The notes: generated from the letters alone by a model not told the origin. Shown: positions 49,016 through 57,936, numbered from the stretch's first letter. The stretch: DNA of 64,000 nt from Streptomyces sp. SA15 (GCF_002291145.1 NZ_NTGE01000113.1:1-64000); one strand, 5' to 3'. A program made the numbers and translations.

Positions 49016-50185
49016 ATGCGTGACGCAGTCGTCGTCGAAGCCGTACGCACCCCGATAGGCAAGGGCAAGCCGAACGGCGCCCTCGCGCACGTCCACCCCG
49101 TGGAGCTCCTCGCCCACACCCTGCGCACCCTCGTCGAGCGCTCCGGGGTCGACCCGGCGCTGATCGACGACGTCATCGGCGGCACCGTCGACCAGGTCGG
49201 CGAGCAGGCCATGAACACCACCCGCTACGCCGTCCTGTCCGCGGGCTTCCCGGAGACCGTCCCCGCGACCACCGTCGACCGCCAGTGCGGCTCCTCCCAG
49301 CAGGCCGTGCACTTCGCGGCCCAGGGCGTCATCTCCGGTGCCTACGACCTCGTCGTCGCGTGCGGTGTCGAGTCGATGAGCCGCGTGCCGATGTGGTCGA
49401 ACGTGCCGGCGGGCAAGGACCCCTTCGGCCCCGGAGTCGCCGAGCGCTACGAGGAGGGACTCGTCCCGCAGGGCATCAGCGCGGAGCTCATCGCCGCCAA
49501 GTGGTCGATCACCCGTGAGCAACTGGACGCCTTCGCGGTCTCCTCGCACCGCAAGGCCGCCGCGGCCTGGGACGCCGGACTGTTCGACGCCGAGATCGCG
49601 CCCCTGGAGGGCGTCAGCCGCGACGAGTGCGTACGGCCGGGCACGACCCCCGAGATCCTCGCCGGCCTGAAGCCCGCCTACCACGACCCGACCTTCGCCG
49701 AGCGCTTCCCGCAGATCGAGTGGAACGTCACCGCGGGCAACGCCAGCCCCATCAACGACGGCGCCTCGGCCGTACTCATCACGTCCAGCGAGACCGCGGC
49801 CCGCCTCGGCCTGCGCCCGCTCGCCCGACTGCACAGCTTCGCCGTCACCGGCTCCGACCCGATCCTCATGCTCACCGGGGTCGTCCCGGCGACCGAGAAG
49901 GTGCTGCGCAGGGCGCACCTGTCCCTGGAGGACATCGACCTGTTCGAGGTCAACGAGGCGTTCTCCAGCGTGGTCCTGGCCTGGCAGCAGGAAACCGGGG
50001 CCGACCTCGCCAAGGTCAACGTGCACGGCGGCGCGATCGCCCTCGGCCACCCCCTCGGCGCGAGCGGCACCCGCCTGACGACCACCCTCGTGCACGCGAT
50101 GCGGGAGCGCGGCGCCCGTTACGCCCTGCAGACGATGTGCGAGGCGGGCGGCCTCGCCAACGCGATGGTCCTGGAAGCGGTGTGA
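49016..50185 (+). CDS. Thiolase (acetyl-CoA C-acyltransferase)
   Basis: A 389-residue enzyme from ATG 49016 (GGAGG 8 bases upstream). Thiolase motifs: TTVDRQCGSSQQAVHFAAQG (nucleophile Cys 91), VNEAFSSVVLAWQ, VHGGAIALGHPLGASGTR (His) and MCEAGGLANAMV (second Cys). It should form or cleave 3-oxoacyl-CoA, either in beta-oxidation or in acetoacetyl-CoA synthesis. Control by the divergent HxlR protein is likely. A 15-bp tandem repeat covers its last codons and stop. Confidence 0.95.
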   Translation: MRDAVVVEAVRTPIGKGKPNGALAHVHPVELLAHTLRTLVERSGVDPALIDDVIGGTVDQVGEQAMNTTRYAVLSAGFPETVPATTVDRQCGSSQQAVHFAAQGVISGAYDLVVACGVESMSRVPMWSNVPAGKDPFGPGVAERYEEGLVPQGISAELIAAKWSITREQLDAFAVSSHRKAAAAWDAGLFDAEIAPLEGVSRDECVRPGTTPEILAGLKPAYHDPTFAERFPQIEWNVTAGNASPINDGASAVLITSSETAARLGLRPLARLHSFAVTGSDPILMLTGVVPATEKVLRRAHLSLEDIDLFEVNEAFSSVVLAWQQETGADLAKVNVHGGAIALGHPLGASGTRLTTTLVHAMRERGARYALQTMCEAGGLANAMVLEAV

Positions 50186-50215
50186 CTGGAAGCGGTGTGA
50201 CTGGAAGCTGTGGGA
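50171..50215. repeat. 15-bp tandem repeat over the thiolase stop
   Basis: CTGGAAGCGGTGTGA at 50171-50185 and 50186-50200, then a diverged third copy, CTGGAAGCTGTGGGA. The unit ends in TGA and is a multiple of three, so each of the first two copies encodes LEAV-stop in the same frame. Confidence 0.9.
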
Positions 50216-50222
50216 AAGGGGG

Positions 50223-50990
50223 CTAACGGTCCCGGAAGTGGTGCCGCTTGCGCCAGGCCACCACCGCGCCCGCAAGCGCCGGCAGCGCGATGCAGGCCAT
50301 CGCGATCAGGAAAGCCGGTGACGTCGGTGCGGAGGCGCGGGCGCCGGCGACGACGTACGCGGCGGTGTTCGGGATCGAGCCGAGCGCCGTCGCCAGCAGG
50401 AACGGGAAGTACCCCATGCGGGAGACAGCGGCGCAGTAGTTCGCCGCCCAGAACGGCACCCCCGGGAACAGGCGTGCCGCGAGCATCGAACGGAAGCCGT
50501 GCCGGCTGAGCTGCCCGTCGGCGGCGTGCAGCCACCGGCCGCGCAGCAGCGGGCGCAGGGCGTCCTGGCCCAGCACCCGGCCGAGGCCGAAGGCGACACC
50601 GGCCCCGAGCACCGTGCCCGTGATGGAGACACCGAGGCCCAGCTGCGAGCCGAACAGCGCGCCCGCCGCCAGATTGAGCAGCGGCCGCGGCACGAACGCC
50701 ACGGTGCACAGTCCGTACGCCACCGCGAACACCACCGCCGCCGCGGCTCCGCCGAGTTGCGGCGGCCAGCCGTCCGCCAGCAGCCGCTGCGGCTCGAAGA
50801 GCAGCACGGTCGAGGCGGCGCCCGCGAGCAGGGCGATGAGCAGGGACAGGCGTGACCACGGCGAGAGCAGCACTCTCGTGCAGCGCGCGGCGAGGCCCAC
50901 CGGAGCGGGAACGGCGACGGCGAGCTCCGTGGCGGCGGCCCGGGGAGGGGCCGTGGCGGTGCCCCCAGAGCGGGTGGTGGCATCGAGCAT
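50223..50990 (-). CDS. TVP38/TMEM64 (VTT domain) membrane protein
   Basis: About 255 residues from ATG 50990 (ATG 51014 is possible; no clear ribosome-binding site for either). Helices: LSLLIALLAGAASTVLLF, AAAVVFAVAYGLCTVAFVPR, then PLLNLAAGALFGSQLGLGVS, the conserved VTT-domain core with G-A-x-F-G. Later, ARLFPGVPFWAANYCAAVSR carries the family's R-x-x-P-x-x-P-F-x-x-x-N-Y motif. VTT/DedA-related proteins act in lipid scrambling or membrane homeostasis; the exact role is not established. Confidence 0.88.
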   Translation of the reverse strand: MLDATTRSGGTATAPPRAAATELAVAVPAPVGLAARCTRVLLSPWSRLSLLIALLAGAASTVLLFEPQRLLADGWPPQLGGAAAAVVFAVAYGLCTVAFVPRPLLNLAAGALFGSQLGLGVSITGTVLGAGVAFGLGRVLGQDALRPLLRGRWLHAADGQLSRHGFRSMLAARLFPGVPFWAANYCAAVSRMGYFPFLLATALGSIPNTAAYVVAGARASAPTSPAFLIAMACIALPALAGAVVAWRKRHHFRDR

Positions 50991-51301
50991 CCAGTGACGG
51001 TAACCGACGGACATGTGTGATCGCCGTATGGATCCCGTCCGTTGTGCGGGCCGGCACCGCCAAAAACCATTCGACGTGGGACAACGCGTCGGCAATGATC
51101 TGCGTCATGTTCCGGTACGCCTTCGTCCTCGCAGCATCCGCGGTCGCGGATGCTCCGAAGGCTGCCGTTCCCGTCTTCCTGGCCGCTGTCGACGGCGCCC
51201 GAAGCTGACCCTCTCCGGATCGTCCGGCGGACCCCGCAGGGGGAGGGTCGGCGAGTCCTTGGGGTCCCCACTCTCCTTCGAAGAGGTTTCGAGGTACCGC
51301 C
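50991..51301. other. tuf3 upstream region
   Basis: About 310 bases with no gene that I trust. It must hold the promoter of the EF-Tu gene, and the last 60 bases contain a G-rich leader with GGGAGGG near 51240. I see no clear riboswitch-like structure. Confidence 0.4.
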
Positions 51302-52471
51302 ATGCCCAAGACGGCATACGTCCGCACCAAACCGCATCTGAACATCGGCACGATGGGCCACGTCGACCACGGCAAGACCACGCTGACGGCCGCCATCACG
51401 AAGGTGCTGGCCGAGCGCGGCTCTTCCACGTTCGTGCCCTTCGACCGCATCGACCGGGCGCCCGAGGAGGCGGCGCGCGGCATCACCATCAACATCGCGC
51501 ATGTCGAGTACGAGACCGACACACGGCATTACGCCCACGTGGACATGCCGGGCCATGCCGACTACGTCAAGAACATGGTCACCGGAGCCGCGCAGCTCGA
51601 CGGGGCGATCCTCGTCGTCTCCGCGCTCGACGGGATCATGCCGCAGACCGCCGAACACGTGCTGCTCGCCCGGCAGGTGGGCGTGAACCACATCGTCGTC
51701 GCCCTGAACAAGGCCGACGCGGGCGACGAGGAGCTCATCGACCTGGTCGAGCTGGAGGTGCGTGACCTGCTCACCGCGCACGGCTACGGCGGCGACGCGG
51801 TGCCTGTCGTACGGGTCTCGGGGCTGAAAGCGCTGGAAGGGGACCCACGTTGGACCGCGTCCGTCGAGGCGCTCCTCGACGCGGTGGACACGTATGTGCC
51901 GATGCCCGAGCGGTATCTGGACGCGCCGTTTCTGATGCCGGTGGAGAACGTGCTGACCATCACCGGCCGGGGGACGGTGGTGACCGGGGCCGTGGAACGG
52001 GGCACGGTGCGGGTCGGGGACCGGGTCGACGTGCTCGGGGCCTCCGTGGAGACGGTGGTCACGGGGCTGGAGACGTTTGGCAAGCCGATGGAGGAGGCGC
52101 AGGCCGGGGACAACGTGGCGTTGCTGCTGAGGGGTGTGCCGCGGGATGCGGTCCGGCGCGGTCATGTGGTTGCGGCGCCGGGGAGTGTGGTGCCCCGTCG
52201 TCGCTTCACCGCGCAGGTGTACGTCCTGTCGGCGCGCGAAGGTGGTCGTACGACGCCGGTGTCGACCGGTTACCGCCCGCAGTTCTACATCCGCACGGCG
52301 GATGTGGTCGGTGACCTCGACCTCGGTGAGGTGGCGGTGGCGCGGCCGGGGGAGACGGTTGCCGTGTCCGTGGAGCTGGGGCGGGACGTGCCTCTGGAGC
52401 CCGGGCTTGGTTTCGCCATCCGTGAGGGTGGGCGGACTGTTGGGGCGGGGACCGTGACAGCCGTTCAGTGA
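51302..52471 (+). CDS. tuf3: Divergent elongation factor Tu paralogue (EF-Tu3)
   Basis: A 389-residue GTPase from ATG 51302. G motifs: GHVDHGKT (19-26), [14 protein letters not shown] (switch I), [12 protein letters not shown] (G3), NKAD (G4). EF-Tu domains 2 and 3 follow ([13 protein letters not shown]-like [20 protein letters not shown], and [19 protein letters not shown] at the end). In housekeeping EF-Tu the G3 segment is DCPGHADYIKNM; here Cys is Met 82, and many other positions differ. Streptomyces are known to carry a third, divergent tuf linked to the stringent response. It may work under starvation or resist EF-Tu-targeting antibiotics. Confidence 0.92.
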   Translation: MPKTAYVRTKPHLNIGTMGHVDHGKTTLTAAITKVLAERGSSTFVPFDRIDRAPEEAARGITINIAHVEYETDTRHYAHVDMPGHADYVKNMVTGAAQLDGAILVVSALDGIMPQTAEHVLLARQVGVNHIVVALNKADAGDEELIDLVELEVRDLLTAHGYGGDAVPVVRVSGLKALEGDPRWTASVEALLDAVDTYVPMPERYLDAPFLMPVENVLTITGRGTVVTGAVERGTVRVGDRVDVLGASVETVVTGLETFGKPMEEAQAGDNVALLLRGVPRDAVRRGHVVAAPGSVVPRRRFTAQVYVLSAREGGRTTPVSTGYRPQFYIRTADVVGDLDLGEVAVARPGETVAVSVELGRDVPLEPGLGFAIREGGRTVGAGTVTAVQ

Positions 52472-52488
52472 GGGTGGTGCTTGTGCGT

Positions 52489-52527
52489 GGGGGACTGCGG
52501 GCCGGTTGTGGCGGGTCGCAGTCCCCC
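52489..52527 (+). terminator. Hairpin terminator after tuf3
   Basis: GGGGGACTGCG (52489-52499) and CGCAGTCCCCC (52517-52527) form an 11-bp stem with a 17-base loop, directly after the EF-Tu gene. Confidence 0.75.
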
Positions 52528-52567
52528 GCGCCCATTTGGACCTGCTGCACAAAGGCACAATGGGAGG

Positions 52568-53413
52568 GTGAACGAGCCCATCCCCGTCACTCTCCCCGTC
52601 GATCAGGGCGTTGCCAAGCTGATGCCCGACATCGACCGGAAGCGGGCCTGGCTGCTGACCGTCGACGGGGCGCCGCAGTCGTACGTCGATCTGGATGAGC
52701 CGGCGTATCTGGAGTTCGAGTACGCGCGGCGGCTCGGGCATGTGCTGGACACCGTCGCCGAGGCGGGGCGCCCGCTGGACGTGCTGCACCTCGGTGGGGG
52801 CGCGCTCACCCTGCCCCGGTACCTGGCCGCGACCCGGCCCGGCTCCCGGCAGGACGTGGTCGAGTCCGACCGCGCCCTGCTGGAGCTGGTCGTGGAGCAT
52901 CTGCCGTTGCCGGACGGCGCGGGTATCGCCCTGCACGCCGCCGATGCCCGCGCCTGGCTGGAAACCGCCCCCGCGGACTCCGCCGACGTGCTCGTCGCCG
53001 ACGTCTTCGGCGGCTCGCGCGTCCCGGCGCACCTGACGTCCCTCACCTACGCCCGCGAGGCCGCGCGCGTCCTGCGCGCCGAGGGCGTCTACCTGGCCAA
53101 CCTGCCCGACGCCGCGCCCTTCGCCTTCCTGCGCTCTCAACTCGCCACCTTCGCCGCGGTGTTCGAGGAGCTGGTGCTGATCGCCGAGCCGGGCGTGCTG
53201 CGCGGGCGCCGCTTCGGCAACGCGGTGCTCGTCGCCGCGCACCGCCCCCTCGACACGGCCGCCCTGGCCCGGCGTACCGCCGCCGACGCCTTCCCCGCGC
53301 GGGTCGAACACGGGCCCGCCCTGCGGGACTTCATCGGCGATGCCGCGCCGGTACGGGACGAGGACGCCGTACCGTCACCCGAGCCCCCCGACGGGGCGTT
53401 CGGCATCGGGTGA
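52568..53413 (+). CDS. Spermidine synthase-like SAM-fold protein
   Basis: A 281-residue protein from GTG 52568. Rossmann fold of the polyamine synthase type: YLEFEYARRLGHVLDTVAEA, LDVLHLGGGALTLPRYLAAT (glycine-rich motif I), VVESDRALLELV (acidic end of beta-2), and VLVADVFGGSRVPAHLTSLT. The aspartate residues that bind the aminopropyl acceptor in true spermidine synthases are not obvious, so the substrate is uncertain. CACAAT lies seven bases before the GTG, and GGGAGG is immediately adjacent, which may indicate a leaderless start. Its end overlaps the convergent MFS gene by 39 bases. Confidence 0.85.
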   Translation: MNEPIPVTLPVDQGVAKLMPDIDRKRAWLLTVDGAPQSYVDLDEPAYLEFEYARRLGHVLDTVAEAGRPLDVLHLGGGALTLPRYLAATRPGSRQDVVESDRALLELVVEHLPLPDGAGIALHAADARAWLETAPADSADVLVADVFGGSRVPAHLTSLTYAREAARVLRAEGVYLANLPDAAPFAFLRSQLATFAAVFEELVLIAEPGVLRGRRFGNAVLVAAHRPLDTAALARRTAADAFPARVEHGPALRDFIGDAAPVRDEDAVPSPEPPDGAFGIG

Positions 53414-54676
53414 ACCGGTCCCGACCTCCCGCATCATGTCCTTGGTGTTCCGCCGCAGATTTCGTACGTCCGGCATGCACAGCACCGCCGCCGTGACCAC
53501 CACGACCAGCGCCGAGCAGCCCCACAGGGCCTGCGGCCGGCCGAACGCCGCCTCCGCCGGGCCGGTGAGGGCCGTTGCCAGCGGGACCAGGGCGACCGAG
53601 CCGAACCAGTCGTACGCCGAAACGCGCGAGAGCTTGTCCTCCGGTATCTCCTGGTGCAGGGCGGTCATCCAGGAGACGCCGAAGACCTCCACGGTCGCAC
53701 CGGCGGCGAACATCGCCACGCACAGGGAGGCCACCGACACCGGGACGGCCAGTGCGGCCGAGGGCAGGGCCAACGGGAAGACGCACAGGGTGCCCGCGAG
53801 CAGTAGGCGGCGCGGTTTCCAGCGGGTCATCAGCAGCGCGCCGGCCACCGTGCCCGCCCCGAAGCAGCCCAGGGCCAGGCCCCACGGGCCCGCGCCGCCC
53901 AGGTGGTCCCGGGCGACAAGAGGGCCGTAGACCGCGTCGGCGGCCGCTACGACCGCGTTCGCGATCGAGAACTGGACGACGATGCCCCACAGCCACGGCC
54001 GGCCCGCGAACTCCCGCCAGCCGTCCCGGAGATCGGCGAGCATTCCGCCGCCCGGCGCGCGCGGCGGAATGTGACTCACGTCGAGGAAGGACCGCAGCGC
54101 ACCGGCGGCCGCGAACGCCGCCGCGTCCGCGGCGAGCACCCAGCCCGGCCCGATCGCGGCGACCATCGCACCGCCCAGCGCGGCACCGCCGAGCGCCGCG
54201 CCCTGCATCGCCATCCGGAACACAGCGAAGGCACGGCCTGCCTGTTCGCCCTGCACCGAGGACAGCAGCATGCCCTCGGCCGCCGGGCCGAAGAACGCCT
54301 GGCCGGTGCCGCCGAGCGCGGTCAGCAGCATCATCTGCCACAGCCGCGGTTCCCCGGCGAGGACCAGGACCGCGAACGCGCCCTGGGAGACGCAGTTGAG
54401 GGCGTTGGCCGCCACCATCACCCGATGCCGGGGCAGCCGGTCCGCGACGGCGCCGCCGATCAGCAGGAAGACCACCAGCGGCAGTGTGCGGGCGGCGGCC
54501 ACCAGCCCCACGTCGCCGCCGTCGCCGCCCGCGTCGAGGACGGCGAACGCGGCGGCGATCAGCGCACCATGGCTGCCCAGGTTGGTGACGACCGCCGCGG
54601 CGGTCAGCAGGCCGTAGTTGCGGCCCGCCCAGGCGGGTCTGCGGGAGCGGCGGGACGAGCCGGAGGCTGAGGTCAC
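53375..54676 (-). CDS. MFS transporter (MFS_3 / enterobactin-exporter type)
   Basis: A 433-residue protein from GTG 54676 with 10-12 helices. MFS marks: LLTAAAVVTNLGSHGALIAA, GGAVADRLPRHRVMVAANAL (the loop 2-3 motif GxxADRxxRxxV) and GTGQAFFGPAAEGMLLSSVQ. It resembles the EntS-type efflux group that exports small molecules by proton antiport. It lies downstream of a secreted-domain protein gene on the same strand (77 bases). The substrate is unknown. Confidence 0.9.
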   Translation of the reverse strand: MTSASGSSRRSRRPAWAGRNYGLLTAAAVVTNLGSHGALIAAAFAVLDAGGDGGDVGLVAAARTLPLVVFLLIGGAVADRLPRHRVMVAANALNCVSQGAFAVLVLAGEPRLWQMMLLTALGGTGQAFFGPAAEGMLLSSVQGEQAGRAFAVFRMAMQGAALGGAALGGAMVAAIGPGWVLAADAAAFAAAGALRSFLDVSHIPPRAPGGGMLADLRDGWREFAGRPWLWGIVVQFSIANAVVAAADAVYGPLVARDHLGGAGPWGLALGCFGAGTVAGALLMTRWKPRRLLLAGTLCVFPLALPSAALAVPVSVASLCVAMFAAGATVEVFGVSWMTALHQEIPEDKLSRVSAYDWFGSVALVPLATALTGPAEAAFGRPQALWGCSALVVVVTAAVLCMPDVRNLRRNTKDMMREVGTGSPDAERPVGGLG

Positions 54677-54752
54677 CGGCCGACTATCGCCGCCGGGGCC
54701 CGACTTGCCAAACCGTTCAGGACAGTTCTGGCCGGTCAGGGCACGGCAGGGG

Positions 54753-55766
54753 TCATCCCGTGGGTTCGCCGTGCAGCCGGACCGTGCTGAGGATCTTCAG
54801 GATCGTCTTCTCGGGCAGCTCGTCGCTGACGCCCTTCGCCCCGTAGAGGCTCCAGGCGACGTAGTCACCCGCGGAGTTCTTGAACGCGAACGTCGTCGCC
54901 TTGCCGTCGGAGTCGCACTTGTCCTCCTTCTTCACGCCCTTCGTGTACGCCGATGCGACGCTGCCCTGGACGCCTGACGCCGTGGTGAACGGCTTCGGCT
55001 TGACGAGGGTGAGCAGCTTCTTCGAGGCGTCCGACTGGTCGGTGTAGCCGCCGAACGCCCACCAGGCCGAGTCGTTGCGTGCGACCTCGTCGGTGTTCTT
55101 GGCGCCGTTCTGGCCCTTGGTGCCGGCCGCCGCCAGGTTCGAGTCGCTGGTCCGCCCGTCCTTGTCGGCGTCGGAGGTGCACCACTTCTCCTTGAAGTAG
55201 GCGGGTGCGGACATGCCGATGAGGGCGGAGCCGTCGCCCTTCTTCTCGTCCTCGAAGCCGATGAACGTGCCGGGCGAGTCGATCGTCCAGTCCGCCGGGA
55301 CGTCGAAGGCCGTGCCCCACTTGGGGTTGACGACGACCTTCCAGCCTGGCACGGTCGGCTGCTCCGCCTCACCGCCCCGCGGGTTGTCCGCGGAAGGGGA
55401 GGCGGTGACGCTCGGCTCGGTGGTCGGGCTCGCGGACTTGTTGCCGTCCTTGCCGGTGACGTCGTCCGCCTGGTCGTCCTTGTCGCCGCCGAGGACCAGG
55501 AATCCGGTCACACCGGCGGTCACGACGACGGCCAGTGCCGCCACGATCGCGACCAGCTTGGTCCGGTTCCCGCCACCCCCGCGCGGCGGCTCCGGAGTAC
55601 CGACCGGCGCCGGAGTCCCCCACTGCGGCTGCTGCGCATAGGGGTTGGGCTGCTGGAATCCGGGTTGCTGGTACGGATTCGGCTGCTGGTACCCCGGCTG
55701 CTGGTACGGATTGTTCTGCTGTTGCGGATTCTGCTCGCCCCCGGGCGGCTGCTGTCCTGGCCACAT
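54753..55766 (-). CDS. Membrane-anchored protein with Gln/Pro/Tyr-rich cytoplasmic tail
   Basis: A 337-residue protein from ATG 55766, a start confirmed by the decayed paralogue next door, which begins with the same MWxGQQPPGG. The first 65 residues are low-complexity (NPYQQPGYQQPNPYQQPGFQ). One helix follows (LVAIVAALAVVVTAGVTGFL). The extracellular part has a Thr/Ser/Pro linker and then a domain of about 190 residues (WKVVVNPKWGTAFDVPADWT, YFKEKWCTSDADKDGRTSDS). It ends KTILKILSTVRLHGEPTG. This layout is common in Streptomyces and its function is unknown. Confidence 0.85.
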   Translation of the reverse strand: MWPGQQPPGGEQNPQQQNNPYQQPGYQQPNPYQQPGFQQPNPYAQQPQWGTPAPVGTPEPPRGGGGNRTKLVAIVAALAVVVTAGVTGFLVLGGDKDDQADDVTGKDGNKSASPTTEPSVTASPSADNPRGGEAEQPTVPGWKVVVNPKWGTAFDVPADWTIDSPGTFIGFEDEKKGDGSALIGMSAPAYFKEKWCTSDADKDGRTSDSNLAAAGTKGQNGAKNTDEVARNDSAWWAFGGYTDQSDASKKLLTLVKPKPFTTASGVQGSVASAYTKGVKKEDKCDSDGKATTFAFKNSAGDYVAWSLYGAKGVSDELPEKTILKILSTVRLHGEPTG

Positions 55767-55845
55767 GGGCAGCCACCCTAGTGCCGCCAGGGACACGATT
55801 CGGTCACCGTGCCTTGTCAGGGACGTAGCAATCACGACGTGGCAA

Positions 55846-56230
55846 TCACCGTTCGTCCGTGGGCGTGTTGAGCCGCACGGTCTTCATGATCTTCTCGACG
55901 GTGGCGTCCGGGTGCCGACACTGGCCAGTGGCGTGTAGTCCGTCCGTCCGGCGTAGGCGGTGGGTGGCGCGGCCCGGGCGCCGCCGCCCAGCAGGACGGC
56001 CCCGGTCACGGCGGCGGCCACGACGACGACCGCGGCCGTGGCGATCGCGAACGTCTTCGTACGGCGCCCTCCCCCCGGTGGTCCGGCCGGAGCGCTGGGC
56101 GCATCCCATGCGGGCGGTTGCTGTTGTAAGGATTCGGCTGCTGGTATCCGGGCTGCTGGTAGGGGTTTCCGTCGGCCGGCTGCTGCTGCGGATTCTGTCC
56201 GCCCCCCGGCGGCTGCTGTCCTGACCACAT
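55846..56230 (-). pseudogene. Decayed tandem paralogue of the adjacent membrane protein
   Basis: It begins at ATG 56230 with MWSGQQPPGGGQNPQQQPAD and NPYQQPGYQQPNPYNSNRP. The frame then shifts to PSAPAGPPGGGRRTKTFAIA and the helix AVVVVAAAVTGAVLLGGG. It shifts again, after loss of nearly the whole extracellular domain, to PDATVEKIMKTVRLNTPTDE. The order and sequence match the intact gene 54753-55766 immediately downstream, so this is a tandem duplicate that lost about 200 codons and two reading frames. Confidence 0.85.
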
Positions 56231-56299
56231 GGGCGGTGAGAATACGGCGATCACCGAACGGATCTGGCCAGATTAGCTACTCGTGGGTAACCTGCGGGC

Positions 56300-56752
56300 A
56301 TGAGCGCAGACCAGATGTCGATCGGCGAGATGCTCGCCGCCACGGTGCCGATGGCCAGGACCTTGAACCTCGAGTACCTGGAGACCACTCCGGACAAGGC
56401 CGTGGTGGCACTGCCCGACCAGAGCGACTACCACAACCACGTCGGAGGGCCGCACGCCGGAGCGATGTTCACGCTGGGCGAGTCGGCGAGCGGGGCGATC
56501 GTGCTGGCCGCGTTCGGGGACCAGCTCTCCCGTGCCGTACCGCTCGCGGTCCGCGCCGAGATCGCGTACAAGAAGCTGGCGATGGGTCCCGTCACGGCCA
56601 CCGCGACGCTGGGCCGCCCCGCTGCCGAGGTCGTCGCGGAACTCGACGAGGGTCAGCGGCCGGAGTTCCCCGTGGCCGTCGCCATCCAGCGCGCGGACGG
56701 GGCCGTCACCGGCGAGATGACCGTCGTCTGGACGCTTCGGCCCAACAGCTGA
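56300..56752 (+). CDS. DUF4442 / PaaI-like hotdog-fold protein
   Basis: A 150-residue protein from ATG 56300. Hotdog fold: YHNHVGGPHAGAMFTLGESA (the HxxxG/HAGA segment that lines the thioesterase pocket), VRAEIAYKKLAMGPVTATAT, and a final VAIQRADGAVTGEMTVVWTL. It probably hydrolyses or binds an acyl-CoA. TAACCT at 56288-56293 could be a -10 for a leaderless or near-leaderless mRNA. It is followed 14 bases after its stop by a MITE. Confidence 0.85.
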   Translation: MSADQMSIGEMLAATVPMARTLNLEYLETTPDKAVVALPDQSDYHNHVGGPHAGAMFTLGESASGAIVLAAFGDQLSRAVPLAVRAEIAYKKLAMGPVTATATLGRPAAEVVAELDEGQRPEFPVAVAIQRADGAVTGEMTVVWTLRPNS

Positions 56753-56766
56753 GCCGCGTTTCCCGC

Positions 56767-56933
56767 TAGGGGGTGTTTTGAAAGTCCTGTGCGGTGCCCG
56801 CGGTGTTCGGTGCGTGCCCTCGGCGTGCCGGACGAAGGCCCTCGTAGCGGAGCTACTTGGGTCTTTGGCCGGTGCGGCGAGGGTGCGTGCCGGGCGCCGT
56901 GGGTGCTGTGCGGGACTTTCAAAACACCCCCTA
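56767..56933. mobile_element. 167-bp MITE, copy 1
   Basis: Ends are perfect 21-bp inverted repeats, from TAGGGGGTGTTTTGAAAGTC (plus one C) to its complement; both ends lie in a CTAG context. The interior continues as an imperfect inverted repeat across the whole element, with mostly T/C and A/G changes, so one strand folds into a single long hairpin. The sequence is identical to copy 2 at 62482-62648. No transposase is encoded; the short open frame inside is a by-product. It lies between the convergent DUF4442 and galU genes. Confidence 0.92.
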
Positions 56934-56976
56934 GGGCCCTTAGGTGCCGGTCCGGCCGGCACCCCTCGACGTGTCA

Positions 56977-57936
56977 TCAGGCGGCGGTCCGGTCGCGGCC
57001 GGCCGCCCCGCCTTCGCCCAGTCCGGCCACGAACTCCTTGAGCCAGGCGACGAATTCGGGCCCGAGGTCGTCGCGGTCGCAGGCCAGCCGGACCACTGTG
57101 CGCAGATAGTCCGCCTTGTCGCCGGTGTCGTAGCGCAGTCCGTCGAAGACGACCCCGTGCACCGTGCCGCTCGCGGCGAGTTCCTGAAGGGCGTCGGTCA
57201 GCTGGATCTCGCCGCCCCGGCCCGGCGGGGTGCGCTCGAGGGTGTCGAAGACGGCGGGATCGAGGACGTACCGGCCGATGACCGCGTAGGCGCTCGGAGC
57301 GTGTTGCGGCGACGGCTTCTCGACCAGGCCGGTGACGCGGACCACCCCGTCCTCCCCGGTCGGTTCGACGGCCGCGCAGCCGTAGAGGGGGATCTGCTCG
57401 CGGTCCACCTCCATCAGGGCGACCACGCTGCCGGCGAACGTGTCACGGACGTCGAGCATCCGGCTGAGCAGGGTCTCGCGCGGGTCGATCAGGTCGTCGC
57501 CGAGGAGGACGGCGAAGGGCTGGTCGCCGACGTGGCGGCGGGCGCAGAGCACCGCGTGCCCCAGGCCCAGGGGTTCGCCCTGGCGGATGTGGTGGATGTT
57601 CGCCAGCCGTGCCGGGTCGCGCACCGCGTCCAGTCGTACGGCGTCGCCCTTGGCCGCGAGCGCCTGCTCCAGCTCGAAGGCGTGGTCGAAGTGGTCCTCG
57701 ATGGCCCGCTTGTGCCGGCCGGTGACCATCAGGACGTCGTCGAGCCCGGCCGCGGCGGCCTCCTCGACGACGTACTGGATGGCCGGCTTGTCGACGACCG
57801 GGAGCATCTCCTTCGGAGTCGCCTTCGTCGCGGGCAGGAACCGCGTGCCGAGGCCGGCGGCGGGTACGACCGCCTTGCGGACGGGGCGGGCAGGGGCGGG
57901 GGCGGCTGTCGTGTGGGGGACGATCATGCGGCTCAT
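56977..57936 (-). CDS. galU: UTP-glucose-1-phosphate uridylyltransferase
   Basis: About 319 residues from ATG 57936 (ATG 57927 is also possible; no clear ribosome-binding site). Nucleotidyltransferase motifs: VVPAAGLGTRFLPATKATPK, EMLPVVDKPAIQYVVEEAAA, GLGHAVLCARRHVGDQPFAV, LLGDDLID and GRGGEIQLTDALQELA. It makes UDP-glucose for cell-wall polymers, trehalose and other glycans. Its 3' side faces a MITE that separates it from the convergent DUF4442 gene. Confidence 0.95.
   Translation of the reverse strand: MSRMIVPHTTAAPAPARPVRKAVVPAAGLGTRFLPATKATPKEMLPVVDKPAIQYVVEEAAAAGLDDVLMVTGRHKRAIEDHFDHAFELEQALAAKGDAVRLDAVRDPARLANIHHIRQGEPLGLGHAVLCARRHVGDQPFAVLLGDDLIDPRETLLSRMLDVRDTFAGSVVALMEVDREQIPLYGCAAVEPTGEDGVVRVTGLVEKPSPQHAPSAYAVIGRYVLDPAVFDTLERTPPGRGGEIQLTDALQELAASGTVHGVVFDGLRYDTGDKADYLRTVVRLACDRDDLGPEFVAWLKEFVAGLGEGGAAGRDRTAA

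Noticed and set aside
51090-51208. A short plus-strand frame before tuf3 (FRYAFVLAASAVADAPKAAV)
   Set aside because: Looks hydrophobic at first glance but has no ribosome-binding site or family; more likely promoter/leader DNA.
50306-53311. A 1001-codon minus-strand frame across tuf3 and the spermidine synthase-like gene
   Set aside because: Antisense shadow of EF-Tu and its neighbour; no domain and poor codon bias.
56778-57041. A small open frame inside each MITE copy (KVLCGARGVRCVPSACRT and following)
   Set aside because: It exists only because the inverted ends are open in that frame, continues into unrelated flanks that differ between copies, and has no start site.
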